Source of the DNA: Neorhizobium galegae bv. orientalis str. HAMBI 540
GTDB lineage: Bacteria; Pseudomonadota; Alphaproteobacteria; Rhizobiales; Rhizobiaceae
Direction of reading: 5' to 3'
Assembly: GCF_000731315.1 (NCBI RefSeq)
Contig: NZ_HG938353.1
Coordinates: forward strand, 434,001-498,000
Length of the DNA: 64,000 bases
A program made the position numbers and the translations under genes. How positions within the stretch are numbered: the stretch's first letter is position 1; every line of letters begins with the position of its first letter. The notes beneath the pieces are model-generated. The model was given only the letters and a program-made list of their open reading frames with translations. It made no database searches and was not told where the DNA came from. Positions 39,310 through 49,172 of this stretch are shown one piece after another.

Positions 39310-40281
39310 TTGATCAATGCCTATAGCGCCACTGGCTCGATGAAGACGCTTGCACCGGCCGAGGCGTTGCGACAGCTTGCCGACGATATCGTCTGGATCG
39401 ATCTGATCGAACCGACGCCGCAGGAAGACGCCTATGTCGAAAGTCTCCTCGGAATTCAGGTTCCGACCCGCGACGACCTGAAGGACATAGAGCCCTCGAG
39501 CCGCCTTTATATCGAGAAGGATTCCGTGTTCATGACCGCGTCGCTCGTCTGGCGCGCCGACGGCAAGGATCCGCAGCTCACCGACATCGCCTTCATCCTG
39601 TCCGGCAACCGGCTGATCACCGTGCGTTATGCCGAGCCGAAAAGCTTCCAGCTGTTCATCGCCGGCCTTAGCCGCCTCCCGGAGGCCGGGCGCGATGGCG
39701 CCACGCTTCTGGCAAAACTTCTCGAAACCATTGCCGACCGCACCGCTGAAATTCTCGAGCAGACGGTCGATCGCGTCGATGCACTGTCGACGGATATCTT
39801 CCGTGATCGCGGCAAGCGCCGGCCGCCGCAATTCCTGGAGCGCAAGCTTGCCGACATCGCCGAATACCACCGGCTGATCAGCAAGGTGCGCGACAGCCTC
39901 GGCTCGCTTGCCAGGCTATTGACCTTCCTGATGAACGTGCCATTGATCAGCCAGGACAAGAGCGACGACAACCTCTGTCGCACGGTGGCGCGGGACGTCG
40001 ATTCGCTTTCGGAACATGCCTCTTATATCGCCGGCAACATCGCCTTTCTGCTGGATGCCTCGCTCGGCCTAATCAATGTCGAGCAGAACTCCATCATCAA
40101 GATATTCTCCATCGCGTCGGTGGTGTTCTTGCCGCCGACACTCGTTGCCTCCATCTACGGCATGAACTTTCATTTCATGCCGGAACTCGACTGGCATCTC
40201 GGATATCCGCTCGCGATCCTTGCGATGCTCATGTCCGCCATCATCCCCTTTTTCTTCTTTCGCTGGAAAGGCTGGCTTTAG
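39310..40281 (+). CDS. corA: Magnesium/cobalt transporter CorA family protein
   Basis: 323 residues. A large cytoplasmic N-terminal domain with long helices, then two C-terminal membrane segments; the first ends with the signature YGMNFHFMPE (GMN motif) and the second is PLAILAMLMSAIIPFFFF, closed by a basic end (RWKGWL). Homopentameric Mg2+ channel by family. The start is probably TTG 39310 (residues INAYSATGSM match the family); CCGGAGA lies upstream. kup follows 12 bases downstream, so both cation transporters may share a transcript. Confidence 0.93.
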   Translation: MINAYSATGSMKTLAPAEALRQLADDIVWIDLIEPTPQEDAYVESLLGIQVPTRDDLKDIEPSSRLYIEKDSVFMTASLVWRADGKDPQLTDIAFILSGNRLITVRYAEPKSFQLFIAGLSRLPEAGRDGATLLAKLLETIADRTAEILEQTVDRVDALSTDIFRDRGKRRPPQFLERKLADIAEYHRLISKVRDSLGSLARLLTFLMNVPLISQDKSDDNLCRTVARDVDSLSEHASYIAGNIAFLLDASLGLINVEQNSIIKIFSIASVVFLPPTLVASIYGMNFHFMPELDWHLGYPLAILAMLMSAIIPFFFFRWKGWL

Positions 40282-40293
40282 GCCGGATATCCC

Positions 40294-42195
40294 ATGGGTC
40301 ACCCCGCTGAACATCACGCTGCCGAGAAAACCAAGGTCCAGGGCCTTTTTGCGCTCGCACTCGGCTCCGTCGGCGTCGTCTACGGCGACATCGGCACGAG
40401 CCCGCTTTATGCCTTTCGCGAAGCCCTCAAGCCGATCGCCCACGACGGCGTCACCGAGCTTGAGGTCATCGGCCTCATCTCGCTGATGATCTGGACGCTG
40501 ACGATCATCGTCACGTTCAAATACGTGCTCTTCCTACTGCGCGCCGACAACGACGGCGAAGGCGGCACGCTTTCGCTGCTGGCACTTCTGACCAAGTCCG
40601 CCAACGGTCACAGGGCGCTGCTGATGCTGCTCGGCCTGATCGGCGCAGCACTCTTCCTCGGCGATGCGATGATCACCCCGGCGCTGTCGGTTCTGTCCGC
40701 GGTCGAAGGCCTGAAGCTGGTGGCGCCGTCGATGAGCCGCGCCGTGCTGCCGATCTCGGTCGGCATCCTGATCGGGCTCTTCGCCATCCAGTCGAAGGGG
40801 ACAGGTCTGGTCTCCCGTTTCTTCGGGCCGATCACCGCCGTCTGGTTCATCGTCATCGGTGCCGGCGGCATCGCCCATATTTCGGATGACTATAGCATTC
40901 TGGCGGCTTTCAATCCGCTCTATGCGGTCGAGTTCATGCTGAACGAAAATTTCGTCGGCATCGTCGTTCTCGGCGCCGTCTTCCTGACGGTGACGGGCGC
41001 CGAAGCGCTTTATGCCGATCTTGGCCATTTCGGCCGCCGGCCGATCCAGTGGGCCTGGTTCACGCTTGTCTTCCCGGCGCTGACCTTGAACTACCTGGGG
41101 CAGGGCGCCCTGGTGCTGAAGCATCCGGAAGCGATGTCCGACCCGTTCTACCTGATGTTCCCGCAATGGGCGCTGCTGCCCGTGGTCATTCTGGCGACTG
41201 CGGCCACCATCATCGCCAGCCAGGCGGTGATCACCGGCGCCTTCTCGTTGGTGCGCCAGGGGATCCATCTCGGCTATCTCCCGCGCATGCAGATCCAGTT
41301 CACTTCCGAGACCAATACCGGGCAGATCTTCCTGCCGTCGGTCAACACCCTTCTTCTGGTCGGTGTCATCGCGCTGGTTCTGGGTTTCGAAAGCTCGGAT
41401 TCGCTCGCCACCGCCTACGGTATCTCCGTGACCGGCGCCATGGTCGTCACCACCCTGATGGCGTTCGAGTTCGTACGGATAAAGTGGAAATGGCCACAGA
41501 CTTTCGCGATCTGTATTCTGGCCCCGCTGCTTGCCCTGGAACTGGTCTTCCTCGGCGCCAACCTGTTGAAGATCCACGACGGCGGCTGGGTGCCGGTGAT
41601 GATGGCGATCATCTTCACGATCGTCATGTGGACCTGGAAGCGCGGCACGGCGATCCTGTTCGAAAAGACCCGCCGCATCGACGTGCCGCTCGAAACCTTC
41701 ATTCCGATGGTCGAGAAGAAGAGCGATCATGCGCCGGTCTCCGTGCCCGGCGTCGCGATCTTCCTGACGAGCGACCCGGAAACCGCGCCGGCCGCCCTGC
41801 TGCACAACATCAAGCACAACCACGTTCTGCACGAAAAGAACGTCGTGCTGACCATCATCACCGTCAACAAGCCGCGCGTGTCGCTCGAGGAGCGGTTCAA
41901 GATCGAAAAGCTGTCGGACCGCTTCACGCTGATCGAATTGCGCTTCGGCTTCATGCAGTCCCATAATGTCTCGCAGGCGCTTGCCTATCTGCGCAAGACC
42001 GGCTTCAAGTTCGACATCATGTCGACGTCCTTCTATCTCGGCCGTCGCAAGCTGGTGCCGGATGCCGCTTCCGGCATGCCGATGTGGCAGGACCGGTTGT
42101 TCATCGCCATGGCCAACACCGCGACCGACCCCTCGGACTATTTCCATCTGCCCGCCAACCGCGTCGTCGAACTCGGCTCGCATGTCATCATCTGA
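40294..42195 (+). CDS. kup: Kup-family K+/H+ symporter
   Basis: 633 residues. About 12 membrane segments then a cytoplasmic C-terminal domain. Signature [19 protein letters not shown] in segment 1, [19 protein letters not shown], and [12 protein letters not shown]. Low-affinity potassium uptake. Rhizobia often have more than one Kup. Start ATG 40294. Confidence 0.96.
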   Translation: MGHPAEHHAAEKTKVQGLFALALGSVGVVYGDIGTSPLYAFREALKPIAHDGVTELEVIGLISLMIWTLTIIVTFKYVLFLLRADNDGEGGTLSLLALLTKSANGHRALLMLLGLIGAALFLGDAMITPALSVLSAVEGLKLVAPSMSRAVLPISVGILIGLFAIQSKGTGLVSRFFGPITAVWFIVIGAGGIAHISDDYSILAAFNPLYAVEFMLNENFVGIVVLGAVFLTVTGAEALYADLGHFGRRPIQWAWFTLVFPALTLNYLGQGALVLKHPEAMSDPFYLMFPQWALLPVVILATAATIIASQAVITGAFSLVRQGIHLGYLPRMQIQFTSETNTGQIFLPSVNTLLLVGVIALVLGFESSDSLATAYGISVTGAMVVTTLMAFEFVRIKWKWPQTFAICILAPLLALELVFLGANLLKIHDGGWVPVMMAIIFTIVMWTWKRGTAILFEKTRRIDVPLETFIPMVEKKSDHAPVSVPGVAIFLTSDPETAPAALLHNIKHNHVLHEKNVVLTIITVNKPRVSLEERFKIEKLSDRFTLIELRFGFMQSHNVSQALAYLRKTGFKFDIMSTSFYLGRRKLVPDAASGMPMWQDRLFIAMANTATDPSDYFHLPANRVVELGSHVII

Positions 42196-42279
42196 GGCGC
42201 GGCATTTGGCGTGCCCTTCGCCGACATTGATGTGAATGTGCTAATTCAGGCCGGGTACCGGGCTTTTCGGCCGCCGGCG

Positions 42280-42300
42280 TTAACCGCTCATCAAGGTTAA
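42280..42300. repeat. Inverted repeat TTAACC-N9-GGTTAA upstream of the cell wall hydrolase
   Basis: Two perfectly opposed 6-bp arms spaced by 9 bases, 47 bases before the predicted start. TTAACC resembles a CtrA half-site, and a cell wall hydrolase is a plausible cell-cycle target; other regulators are equally possible. Confidence 0.4.
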
Positions 42301-42346
42301 TGATTGATCTTCATCGGGTTCTTGTTGCCCTGTGGAGTTTAAGGTT

Positions 42347-43519
42347 TTGCGTTCGAAGAGCGTTTTGCGTCGCAGGTCCTCATCCGGACTGAGTGGATGG
42401 ACTTCCCCGGCCGTCTTCGGCCTTGCCTGCTGGCTGATCTTTCCGTCCGCCCCGGCCCACGGCGATCTTGCCGATCTTCTGACCGGTTTCGATGGCGCCG
42501 AACAATGGCGCATGGTGCTGACCGATTCGCCGGCGGGCTCCATCCATCAGGCCTCGCTCGCGTTTCCCGGCGTCAAGAATGCCGTCTCCGGCAATGCCGG
42601 CCTCGAACTTCCCGATGGCCGCAAGATCGCCCTTGTCGACGAAAAGCAGTCCTCCGATCCGCGCCCGGATGAAGACCGCGTCAACCGCGCCGCCAAGAAG
42701 GGCCGCATTGTCAGCGTCGAGCCCATGCAGCCGCCGAAGGCGTTTTCCGCCGGCTCCGTGCTGCAGCGTTCGAGTGCGCTCACTTCGCCCATCGAAGAGA
42801 AAGATGCGATGACAGCCTTCTTGAAGGCCGGCAAGAATGACGCTCCGGTAGAGCTCGCGTCCTTCTATTTCCGCAAGGATGAACCGAGGCGGGCAGAGGA
42901 CGAGCTCATGCCGATGATCGCCAGCCTCATCAACAATCCGAATGCTGATGTGCTGGCCGCCGCCTATGCGCCGGCGGAACCCGATTTCGCCAAACAGTCA
43001 CCGTTCGACGCCATTCTGACTGAAAAGAAAAAGCCTGGCCGGTTCATCCCGCCGATCAGTGCTGATGACCATGCCTGGGCCGCAACCCCGCTGCCGCCCG
43101 ATTCCTTCTCGGCCAAGCAGCAGCAATGCCTCTCATCCGGTATTTATTTCGAGTCGCGCGGCGAATCCGCCCGCGGCCAGGCCGCCGTTGCCCAGGTCAT
43201 CCTCAACCGGGTGCGCAATCCGGCCTATCCGAAGACGATCTGCGACGTCGTCTACCAGAACGAGGACTGGCGCAACCGCTGCCAGTTCTCCTTTGCCTGC
43301 GACAATATCAAGGACCGTATCCGCTCCGAATATCATTGGACGATGGCCCGCGAAGTGGCGATGGCGGTGACCGCCGGCAAGATCTGGCTGCCGGAAGTCG
43401 GTTCCGCCACGCATTATCATGCGGTCTATGTTCATCCGGACTGGGCGCGCACGATGAAGAAGGTCGGCCGCATCGGCCTGCACGTCTTCTATCGTACCTA
43501 TGGCGGCGGCTGGAGCTGA
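42347..43519 (+). CDS. Exported cell wall hydrolase (SleB/CwlJ, Hydrolase_2 family)
   Basis: 390 residues from TTG 42347, chosen for GGAG 9 bases upstream (a GTG at 42332 lacks a site). N-terminal signal or anchor segment (FGLACWLIFPSAPAHG), a long variable region, then the SleB domain (about 255-390): CLSSGIYFESRGESARGQAA with the catalytic Glu, VILNRVRNP, CQFSFACD, and THYHAVYVHPDW. Should cleave peptidoglycan in the periplasm; in rhizobia the role is remodelling rather than spore germination. Confidence 0.9.
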   Translation: MRSKSVLRRRSSSGLSGWTSPAVFGLACWLIFPSAPAHGDLADLLTGFDGAEQWRMVLTDSPAGSIHQASLAFPGVKNAVSGNAGLELPDGRKIALVDEKQSSDPRPDEDRVNRAAKKGRIVSVEPMQPPKAFSAGSVLQRSSALTSPIEEKDAMTAFLKAGKNDAPVELASFYFRKDEPRRAEDELMPMIASLINNPNADVLAAAYAPAEPDFAKQSPFDAILTEKKKPGRFIPPISADDHAWAATPLPPDSFSAKQQQCLSSGIYFESRGESARGQAAVAQVILNRVRNPAYPKTICDVVYQNEDWRNRCQFSFACDNIKDRIRSEYHWTMAREVAMAVTAGKIWLPEVGSATHYHAVYVHPDWARTMKKVGRIGLHVFYRTYGGGWS

Positions 43520-43642
43520 GCCGCTCCCCATCGCCGCAACAGGCAGCGATTCCCGCGGCAGTTTTACCCGGCTTCGGTTGTATCTGTTTTAAGCGGTTGA
43601 ATTTGCTCGGTTAATTTACCTGGAATGAAGAGTCCCGGATGC

Positions 43643-43671
43643 CTTGACTATAAGGACGGGCAAAACTATGT
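43643..43671 (+). promoter_or_regulatory. Predicted promoter of the F0 ATP synthase operon
   Basis: CTTGAC (43643-43648), exactly 17 bases, CTATGT (43666-43671): 11 of 12 positions match the alphaproteobacterial housekeeping consensus. Start of transcription about 110 bases before atpI. Confidence 0.8.
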
Positions 43672-43786
43672 TGCGCGCGACTTGAAAACGGGCCGGATGG
43701 CGCGAAATCCCTCGCTAACTGCAGTTTTTTGCGGTTGGAAAGCATAAAACCGGTTGTGCCGGAAGCAAAAATAGGGGAGGACGCAC

Positions 43787-44152
43787 ATGACGGATCACCG
43801 CGACGATGGTCTGGAAGAGCGCCGGAAGCGCTTGTCCGCAGAACTTGCGGACAGGAAGGCCGACGACGTGGCAGAGGCGAAGAGGGACGCGCAATCCGAG
43901 GAAAGCCGAAAAGGCATGGCCTTGGGTTTCAAGCTTTCCTCCGAGTTCATCTCCGCAGTCGCGGTGGGGGCTATTCTGGGCTTCATGCTCGACCGTTTTG
44001 CCGGCACTGCGCCGTGGGGGATGATTGTTCTTCTTCTCCTCGGGTTCTGTGCCGGTGTGCTGAATGTGCTTCGCTCCGTGGGAAAGGTGGCTCCGTCGCC
44101 GCTTATCACCGGGCAAAGCGGCAAGGATGAGAAGGGAAACGGCGGCCGCTGA
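43787..44152 (+). CDS. atpI: F0F1 ATP synthase assembly protein AtpI/AtpZ family
   Basis: 121 residues. A charged N-terminal half, then two membrane segments (FISAVAVGAILGFMLDRF and WGMIVLLLLGFCAGVLNVL). Small accessory protein implicated in c-ring assembly or Mg2+ supply. GGGAGGA precedes the ATG. First gene of the F0 operon. Confidence 0.92.
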   Translation: MTDHRDDGLEERRKRLSAELADRKADDVAEAKRDAQSEESRKGMALGFKLSSEFISAVAVGAILGFMLDRFAGTAPWGMIVLLLLGFCAGVLNVLRSVGKVAPSPLITGQSGKDEKGNGGR

Positions 44153-44213
44153 GGCTCTGCTTCCTGAATGAAAATTGGGCCGACCTGGCGCGGCTAAGGA
44201 CAAGAGGTAGACG

Positions 44214-44966
44214 GTGGCAAACGATCCGATCCATCAGTTCCAGATCAGCAAGATCGTTCCGATCCAGATCGGCGGCATCGATTTCTCCTTTACCAATGCA
44301 TCTCTGTTCATGGTCGCCACCGTCGCCTGCGCCGCCGGCTTCCTGTATTTCGCCACCTCGCAGCGCGGCCTGATCCCCGGGCGGGCGCAGTCGGTCGCGG
44401 AAATGTCCTATGAGTTCATCGCCGGCATGCTGCGCGAAGGCGCCGGCAGCAGCGGCATGAAATTCTTCCCGCTGGTCTTCTCGCTGTTCATGTTCGTGCT
44501 GACCGCCAACCTGCTCGGCATGTTCCCGTATTTCTATACGATCACCAGCCAGATCATCGTCACCTTCGCTCTGGCGCTGCTGGTTATCGGCACCGTCATC
44601 GTCTACGGCTTCTACAAGCACGGACTGCACTTCCTGCAACTCTTCGTGCCGAGCGGCATTCCCGGCCTGCTGATCCCGCTGGTCGTCGCCATCGAAGTCA
44701 TTTCCTTCCTGTCCCGTCCGATCTCGCTGTCTGTTCGTTTGTTTGCGAACATGCTCGCCGGCCACATCACGCTCAAAGTGTTCGCAGGCTTCGTCGCCTC
44801 GCTCGGAACCATGGGCGCACTGGGCGTTGGCGGCGCAGTCCTGCCTCTCATCATGACGGTCGCCCTGACCGGTCTCGAATTCCTCGTCGCCTTCCTCCAG
44901 GCTTACGTCTTTGCGGTACTGACTTGCATGTACCTCAACGATGCGATCCATCCCGGCGGGCACTAA
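44214..44966 (+). CDS. atpB: ATP synthase F0 subunit a
   Basis: 250 residues, polytopic. The essential Arg of the proton half-channel lies in [12 protein letters not shown]. Also [18 protein letters not shown] and [21 protein letters not shown] start with GAGG upstream. Second gene of the F0 operon. Confidence 0.97.
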   Translation: MANDPIHQFQISKIVPIQIGGIDFSFTNASLFMVATVACAAGFLYFATSQRGLIPGRAQSVAEMSYEFIAGMLREGAGSSGMKFFPLVFSLFMFVLTANLLGMFPYFYTITSQIIVTFALALLVIGTVIVYGFYKHGLHFLQLFVPSGIPGLLIPLVVAIEVISFLSRPISLSVRLFANMLAGHITLKVFAGFVASLGTMGALGVGGAVLPLIMTVALTGLEFLVAFLQAYVFAVLTCMYLNDAIHPGGH

Positions 44967-45033
44967 GGATAACCGACATTGGCGTCCTGGGCGTCAGTCA
45001 TCAGCCGCAACAACCATTTCGAAGGAGTTTCTC

Positions 45034-45261
45034 ATGGAAGCGGAAGCAGCAAAGTTCATCGGTGCAGGCCTGGCTTGCTTTGGCATGGCCGGCACGGCTC
45101 TTGGCCTTGGCAACATCTTCGGCAGCTACCTGTCGGGCGCTCTGCGCAACCCGTCCGCCGCTGACAGCCAGTTCGGCCGTCTGGTGTTCGGCTTCGCCGT
45201 TACGGAAGCTCTGGGCATCTTCTCGCTGCTCATCGCTCTCCTGCTCCTGTACGCAGTCTAA
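45034..45261 (+). CDS. atpE: ATP synthase F0 subunit c
   Basis: 75 residues, a two-helix hairpin. The proton-carrying carboxylate is Glu58 ([15 protein letters not shown]); the polar loop is ALRNPSAA and the glycine-rich helix is [21 protein letters not shown] precedes the ATG. Confidence 0.97.
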   Translation: MEAEAAKFIGAGLACFGMAGTALGLGNIFGSYLSGALRNPSAADSQFGRLVFGFAVTEALGIFSLLIALLLLYAV

Positions 45262-45346
45262 GATCTGTCCAGGAAATATCGGATCGCGGCCGCTTGCAAA
45301 CAGCGCGCCGTGATCCTTCGCATTTGGAATACACCTGGAGGTGATG

Positions 45347-45946
45347 ATGTTCGTGACCTCGGCATATGCGCAAACCGCGCCGGCCGCTACTGATCCGCAT
45401 GCCGCGCCTGCTGGCGAAGCGCATACCGAAACCGGCGCTGCCCATGGCGGCGGCGTCTTTCCGCCGTTCGACGCGACCCATTTTTCGTCGCAGTTGCTTT
45501 GGCTCGTCATCACCTTCGGCCTCTTCTATCTTTTGATGAAAAAGGTCATCGTTCCTCGCGTCGGCGGCATTCTCGAACACCGCCACGACCGGATCGCTCA
45601 GGACCTCGATGAAGCCGCCCGCCTGAAGGCGGAAGCGGACGCTGCCGTCGAGACCTATGAAAAGGAACTGGCGGCTGCCCGTTCCAAGGGCCACAAGATT
45701 GCCGAAACCGCGCGCGAGGCCGCCAAGACCAAGGCTGCCGCCGACCGCACCGCGATCGAGGCCGAACTTGCCGGCAAGCTCGCTGCTGCGGAAACCCGCA
45801 TCGGCGAAATCAAGGCAAAAGCTTTTGCAGAAGTCGGCCAGATTGCTGAAGAAACTGCCACCGCCATCGTCGATCAGCTGATCGGCGCCAAGGCGAGCGG
45901 CGACGACATCAAGGCTGCAGTCGCAGCCGCGAAGACGGAGGCCTGA
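45347..45946 (+). CDS. ATP synthase F0 subunit b'
   Basis: 199 residues. One N-terminal membrane helix ([20 protein letters not shown]), then a long charged coiled coil to the end. The second b-type stalk subunit of alphaproteobacteria and phototrophs. Three candidate starts (GTG 45341, ATG 45344, ATG 45347) overlap GGAGG; 45347 gives the best spacing. Its extra N-terminal stretch (about 40 residues, Ala/His-rich) is normal for b'. Confidence 0.94.
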   Translation: MFVTSAYAQTAPAATDPHAAPAGEAHTETGAAHGGGVFPPFDATHFSSQLLWLVITFGLFYLLMKKVIVPRVGGILEHRHDRIAQDLDEAARLKAEADAAVETYEKELAAARSKGHKIAETAREAAKTKAAADRTAIEAELAGKLAAAETRIGEIKAKAFAEVGQIAEETATAIVDQLIGAKASGDDIKAAVAAAKTEA

Positions 45947-45950
45947 TCCT

Positions 45951-46436
45951 ATGGCATTCGATGCAACATTTTTCGCATTCGTCGGCCTCGTTCTCTTCCT
46001 GGCCCTGGTCGTCTATCTGAAAGTGCCTGGCATGATGGCGAAGTCGCTCGACGAGCGCGCCGCCAACATCAGCAAGGAACTCGACGAAGCCAAGCGTCTG
46101 CGCGAGGAAGCGCAAACCCTGCTCGCCGAATACCAGCGCAAGCGCAAGGAAGCCGAAGCGGAAGCCGCACAGATCGTGGCTGTCGCCGAGCGTGAAGCAG
46201 CGGCTCTGACCGAGGAAGCTCGCCAGAAGACCGACGAATTCGTCACTCGCCGCAACGCGCTTTCCGAGCAGAAGATCAAACAGGCGGAAGCCGAAGCGAT
46301 CGGCGCCGTGCGCGCTGCCGCAGTCGACCTCGCCATCGCCGCTGCCCAGAGCGTTATCGCCCGCAAGGCCGATGCCTCCACCCAGGACACGCTCTTCAAG
46401 GACGCCGTCGGCAAGGTGCAGTCGCGTTTGAACTGA
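45951..46436 (+). CDS. atpF: ATP synthase F0 subunit b
   Basis: 161 residues. N-terminal membrane helix (FFAFVGLVLFLALVVYL) then a coiled coil that reaches the F1 delta subunit. It begins 4 bases after b' and closes the operon; the F1 genes are elsewhere, as usual in this group. Confidence 0.96.
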   Translation: MAFDATFFAFVGLVLFLALVVYLKVPGMMAKSLDERAANISKELDEAKRLREEAQTLLAEYQRKRKEAEAEAAQIVAVAEREAAALTEEARQKTDEFVTRRNALSEQKIKQAEAEAIGAVRAAAVDLAIAAAQSVIARKADASTQDTLFKDAVGKVQSRLN

Positions 46437-46455
46437 TTTCGGTCACATAAGAATT

Positions 46456-46494
46456 CAAAAAGGCCGGGCGAAAAACCCGGCCTTTTTGTTTTTG
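46456..46494 (+). terminator. Strong intrinsic terminator of the F0 operon
   Basis: AAAAAGGCCGGG...CCCGGCCTTTTT around a GCGAAAAA-type loop, followed by GTTTTT, 20 bases after the atpF stop. Symmetric A and T runs let it also stop rnhB transcripts from the other side. Confidence 0.9.
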
Positions 46495-46521
46495 GAGAAT
46501 GAACGAAGGACTTGCCGCGCA

Positions 46522-47190
46522 TCAAGCCTCCGGCAGGTCGTCCTTCTTCAGCGGCCGAAAGCTCATGCGGTGCAGCGAGCACGGCCCATGCGCCTCGATA
46601 CCGGCGCGGTGTTGCGCTGTCCCATAACCCACGTGATTGGCAAACCCGTAAGCCGGGAAGACCAGATGAGCGCGGGTCATCATCCGGTCGCGGGTGACTT
46701 TTGCGATGATAGAGGCAGCGGCGATCGAAACGGAGCGGGCATCGCCCTTGATGACCGCTTTACCGGGGCAGCAAAGCCCCTGCGGCACGTCGCGGCCGTC
46801 GGTGAGCACATAGGCCGGCGTGACGGCAAGCCCCGCCACTGCGCGGCGCATGGCGTCGAGGCTGGCGCGCAGGATGTTGCGTTCGTCGATATGGCGTGGG
46901 CTGGAGGCGGCGATCGAAACTTCGGCGGTCGCCATGATCGCCTCGAACAGAATTTCCCGCTGGCTGGCGGTCAATTGCTTGGAATCGTTGAGGCCGTCCG
47001 GAATATTGTCTGGGTCGAGGATGACAGCGGCGGCGACGACCGGGCCTGCCAGCGGACCGCGTCCCGCCTCATCTGTGCCCGCGACCGGCCAGTGGCCGGC
47101 CCGGCGTGCCACAAGTTCCAGACTGAAATCCGGAACCAGCGGAATGTCTTCGAAAAGCATCGGAGAATCGGGCGACGTGCGAGGTAACAT
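46522..47190 (-). CDS. rnhB: Ribonuclease HII
   Basis: 222 residues; cuts RNA in RNA-DNA hybrids and at single ribonucleotides. Motifs: [19 protein letters not shown] (catalytic Asp-Glu), [33 protein letters not shown] and [14 protein letters not shown] 47190 (GAGG 8 bases upstream) lies in the loop of a 12-bp hairpin whose 5' arm holds the ribosome binding site; ATG 47160 is the alternative. Follows the radical SAM gene on the same strand. Confidence 0.95.
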   Translation of the reverse strand: MLPRTSPDSPMLFEDIPLVPDFSLELVARRAGHWPVAGTDEAGRGPLAGPVVAAAVILDPDNIPDGLNDSKQLTASQREILFEAIMATAEVSIAASSPRHIDERNILRASLDAMRRAVAGLAVTPAYVLTDGRDVPQGLCCPGKAVIKGDARSVSIAAASIIAKVTRDRMMTRAHLVFPAYGFANHVGYGTAQHRAGIEAHGPCSLHRMSFRPLKKDDLPEA

Positions 47191-47209
47191 GGCGGCAACC
47201 TCGCACGTC
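47174..47209 (-). promoter_or_regulatory. 12-bp hairpin enclosing the rnhB ribosome binding site and start codon
   Basis: On the minus strand GACGTGCGAGGT (47209-47198), loop TGCCGCCATGTT (47197-47186), ACCTCGCACGTC (47185-47174). The stem is perfect; GAGG is paired in the 5' arm and the ATG (47190-47188) is in the loop. No T run follows, so it is not a terminator. Confidence 0.7.
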
Positions 47210-47359
47210 GTCCCGACCTCCTGCAACCCCCGGCCAAGCGATTGCGGCGTCGCTATCCACCGAGGGGCGGCGGTGGAACCCGGGGTATTTTTCCGACGCG
47301 GGGACAGGGCGGGTCGCGTCGGAAATGGGAATTTACAATCGAACCTGAATAAGGTCCGG

Positions 47360-48517
47360 TCAGAGCAGCGAGAGCTGGATGCCGCCGCCGTCGGGGCGCA
47401 GGAAGATGTCGTCGCGCAGCGGCAGGCCGCGCCGGACCATGCCGAGCCGCTTGGTCGCCATCTCGAAACGGCGGCCGATCTGCCAGGCATAGGGACCGGC
47501 GCCTCTCATCCGCTTGCCCCATTCGGCGTCGTAATCCTTGCCGCCGCGCATCGAGCGGACGAGAGACATCACATGCCGGTAGCGGTCCGGATAATTCTGC
47601 AGCAGCCAGTCGCGGAAGAGGGGGCTCACTTCCAGCGGCAGGCGCAGGAGCACATAGCTTGCTTCCGTCGCCCCTGCCGCATGGCCGGCGTCGAGGATCC
47701 GCTCGATCTCATGGTCGTTGAGTGCCGGAATGACGGGTGCCACCATGACCGCGGTCGGAATGCCGGCATCGGTCAACGCCTTGATGGCAGTGAGGCGCTT
47801 GGGAGGGGTCGAGGCGCGCGGCTCCATGGTGCGGGCAAGCTTGCGGTCGAGCGTGGTCACCGAAATCCCGACCTTCGCGAGCCCCTTGGATGCCATGTCG
47901 GCAAGAATGTCGATGTCGCGGGTAATCAGCGCCGACTTGGTGACGATCGCGACCGGATGATTGGCCTTCTGCAGCACTTCGAGGATCTGCCGCATGATCC
48001 GCCATTCCCGCTCGATCGGCTGATAGGGGTCGGTATTGGTGCCGATCGCGATCGCCCGCACTTTGTAGTCCGGGCGGCTTAGCTCCCGTTCCAGCAGTTT
48101 CGGCACGTCAGGCTTGGCAAACAGCTTCGATTCGAAATCGAGGCCTGGGGACAGACCCATGAAACTGTGCGTCGGCCGGGCGAAGCAATAGATGCAGCCA
48201 TGCTCGCAGCCGCGATAGGGATTGATTGAGCGGTCGAACGAAAGGTCCGGCGATTCGTTGCGGGTGATCGCGGTGCGCGGCTTTTCCACCTGCACCTCGG
48301 TCTTGAACGGTTCGAGCTCCTCCAGCGTCTGCCAGCCGTCGTCGAAGGCCTCGCGGCGCTCCTCCTCGAAACGGCCGCTCGGATTGAGCCCCGCACCGCG
48401 TCCGCGACGCCGGTCGATCTCCACCCGAAGACCGGAGGATTGGACCAACGCATCGGCAATATCGGCCGTATGAGCAGGCGCGAAAGCGTCCTGCCGCAAT
48501 TGATGCAGCTCGTTCAT
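47360..48517 (-). CDS. PA0069-family radical SAM protein (SplB-like)
   Basis: 385 residues. Radical SAM cluster motif CEHGCIYC (a CxxxCxxC match) after NPYRG, then [19 protein letters not shown] and [14 protein letters not shown]. Related to spore photoproduct lyase, but the substrate of this branch is not known. A LexA-type box lies 63 bases upstream, pointing to DNA damage induction. rnhB follows 169 bases downstream on the same strand. Confidence 0.9.
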   Translation of the reverse strand: MNELHQLRQDAFAPAHTADIADALVQSSGLRVEIDRRRGRGAGLNPSGRFEEERREAFDDGWQTLEELEPFKTEVQVEKPRTAITRNESPDLSFDRSINPYRGCEHGCIYCFARPTHSFMGLSPGLDFESKLFAKPDVPKLLERELSRPDYKVRAIAIGTNTDPYQPIEREWRIMRQILEVLQKANHPVAIVTKSALITRDIDILADMASKGLAKVGISVTTLDRKLARTMEPRASTPPKRLTAIKALTDAGIPTAVMVAPVIPALNDHEIERILDAGHAAGATEASYVLLRLPLEVSPLFRDWLLQNYPDRYRHVMSLVRSMRGGKDYDAEWGKRMRGAGPYAWQIGRRFEMATKRLGMVRRGLPLRDDIFLRPDGGGIQLSLL

Positions 48518-48579
48518 GGGTTAGCTCCTGAAGGGGAAATTCCCCGTTCCTGATGATTAAATTCCTAGCGCTGAAACAA

Positions 48580-48594
48580 GAACATTGCAAGAAC
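48580..48594. promoter_or_regulatory. LexA (SOS) box, alphaproteobacterial type
   Basis: GAAC (48580-48583), 7 bases, GAAC (48591-48594): exact match to the GAAC-N7-GAAC form used by LexA in Rhizobiales. It lies in the gap between the divergent radical SAM and glycosyltransferase genes and could control either or both. Confidence 0.65.
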
Positions 48595-48650
48595 AAAATT
48601 TGGAACCCGTGTTTCTGGTGTTCCTTGTTGCAATGCGTTACATGTCAGGG

Positions 48651-49169
48651 ATGCTGACTGTCATCATGGAATGCCGCGATCAGGAATCCGAGCTGGCGCA
48701 GACGCTCTCGGTGCTCGTTTCCGCTGCGGTGGAGGGACTTGTAAGCGATGTCGTGGTGCTCGATCACGGTTCGCGGGACGGTTCCTCCAGTGTCGCCGAT
48801 GCGGCCGGCTGCCGTTTTTATGGCCATTGGGACATCAAGGATATTTTGCGCGGCGCCCGTGGAGAATGGTTGTTGCTGGTCGAACCTGGCTCCCGGCTGC
48901 AGGGGGGCTGGATCGATGAGGTGATGGAATATATCGCGCTCAACAAGCAGCCGGCCCGCTTCGCGCCCGCCCGCAATTACCGGCGGCCGTTCTTCAAGCG
49001 CCTCGGCCGTGCCGTGCCGCCGCTGGAATACGGCATGCTGCTGCCGAAGCGGCAGGCGATTGCGCTCGCAAAGTCGGGGATGGACCTGGAAACGCTGGCG
49101 CGGGGCCAGAAGGTGGCGAAGCTCGCCAGCGAGATGATCCCGGCCTGGGTGGCCGCGGCCGTCAGGTAG
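48651..49169 (+). CDS. Glycosyltransferase family 2-like protein
   Basis: 172 residues from ATG 48651 (MLTVIMECRDQESELAQTLS); ATGs at 48642 and 48633 are also in frame and no clear ribosome binding site decides. GT-A type start with VVVLDHGSRDGSS, but it is short and the region after RGARGEWLLLVEPGSRL is truncated relative to full GT2 enzymes. A small rhizobial GT2-like protein; catalytic ability uncertain. Confidence 0.78.
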   Translation: MLTVIMECRDQESELAQTLSVLVSAAVEGLVSDVVVLDHGSRDGSSSVADAAGCRFYGHWDIKDILRGARGEWLLLVEPGSRLQGGWIDEVMEYIALNKQPARFAPARNYRRPFFKRLGRAVPPLEYGMLLPKRQAIALAKSGMDLETLARGQKVAKLASEMIPAWVAAAVR

Positions 49170-49172
49170 CGC

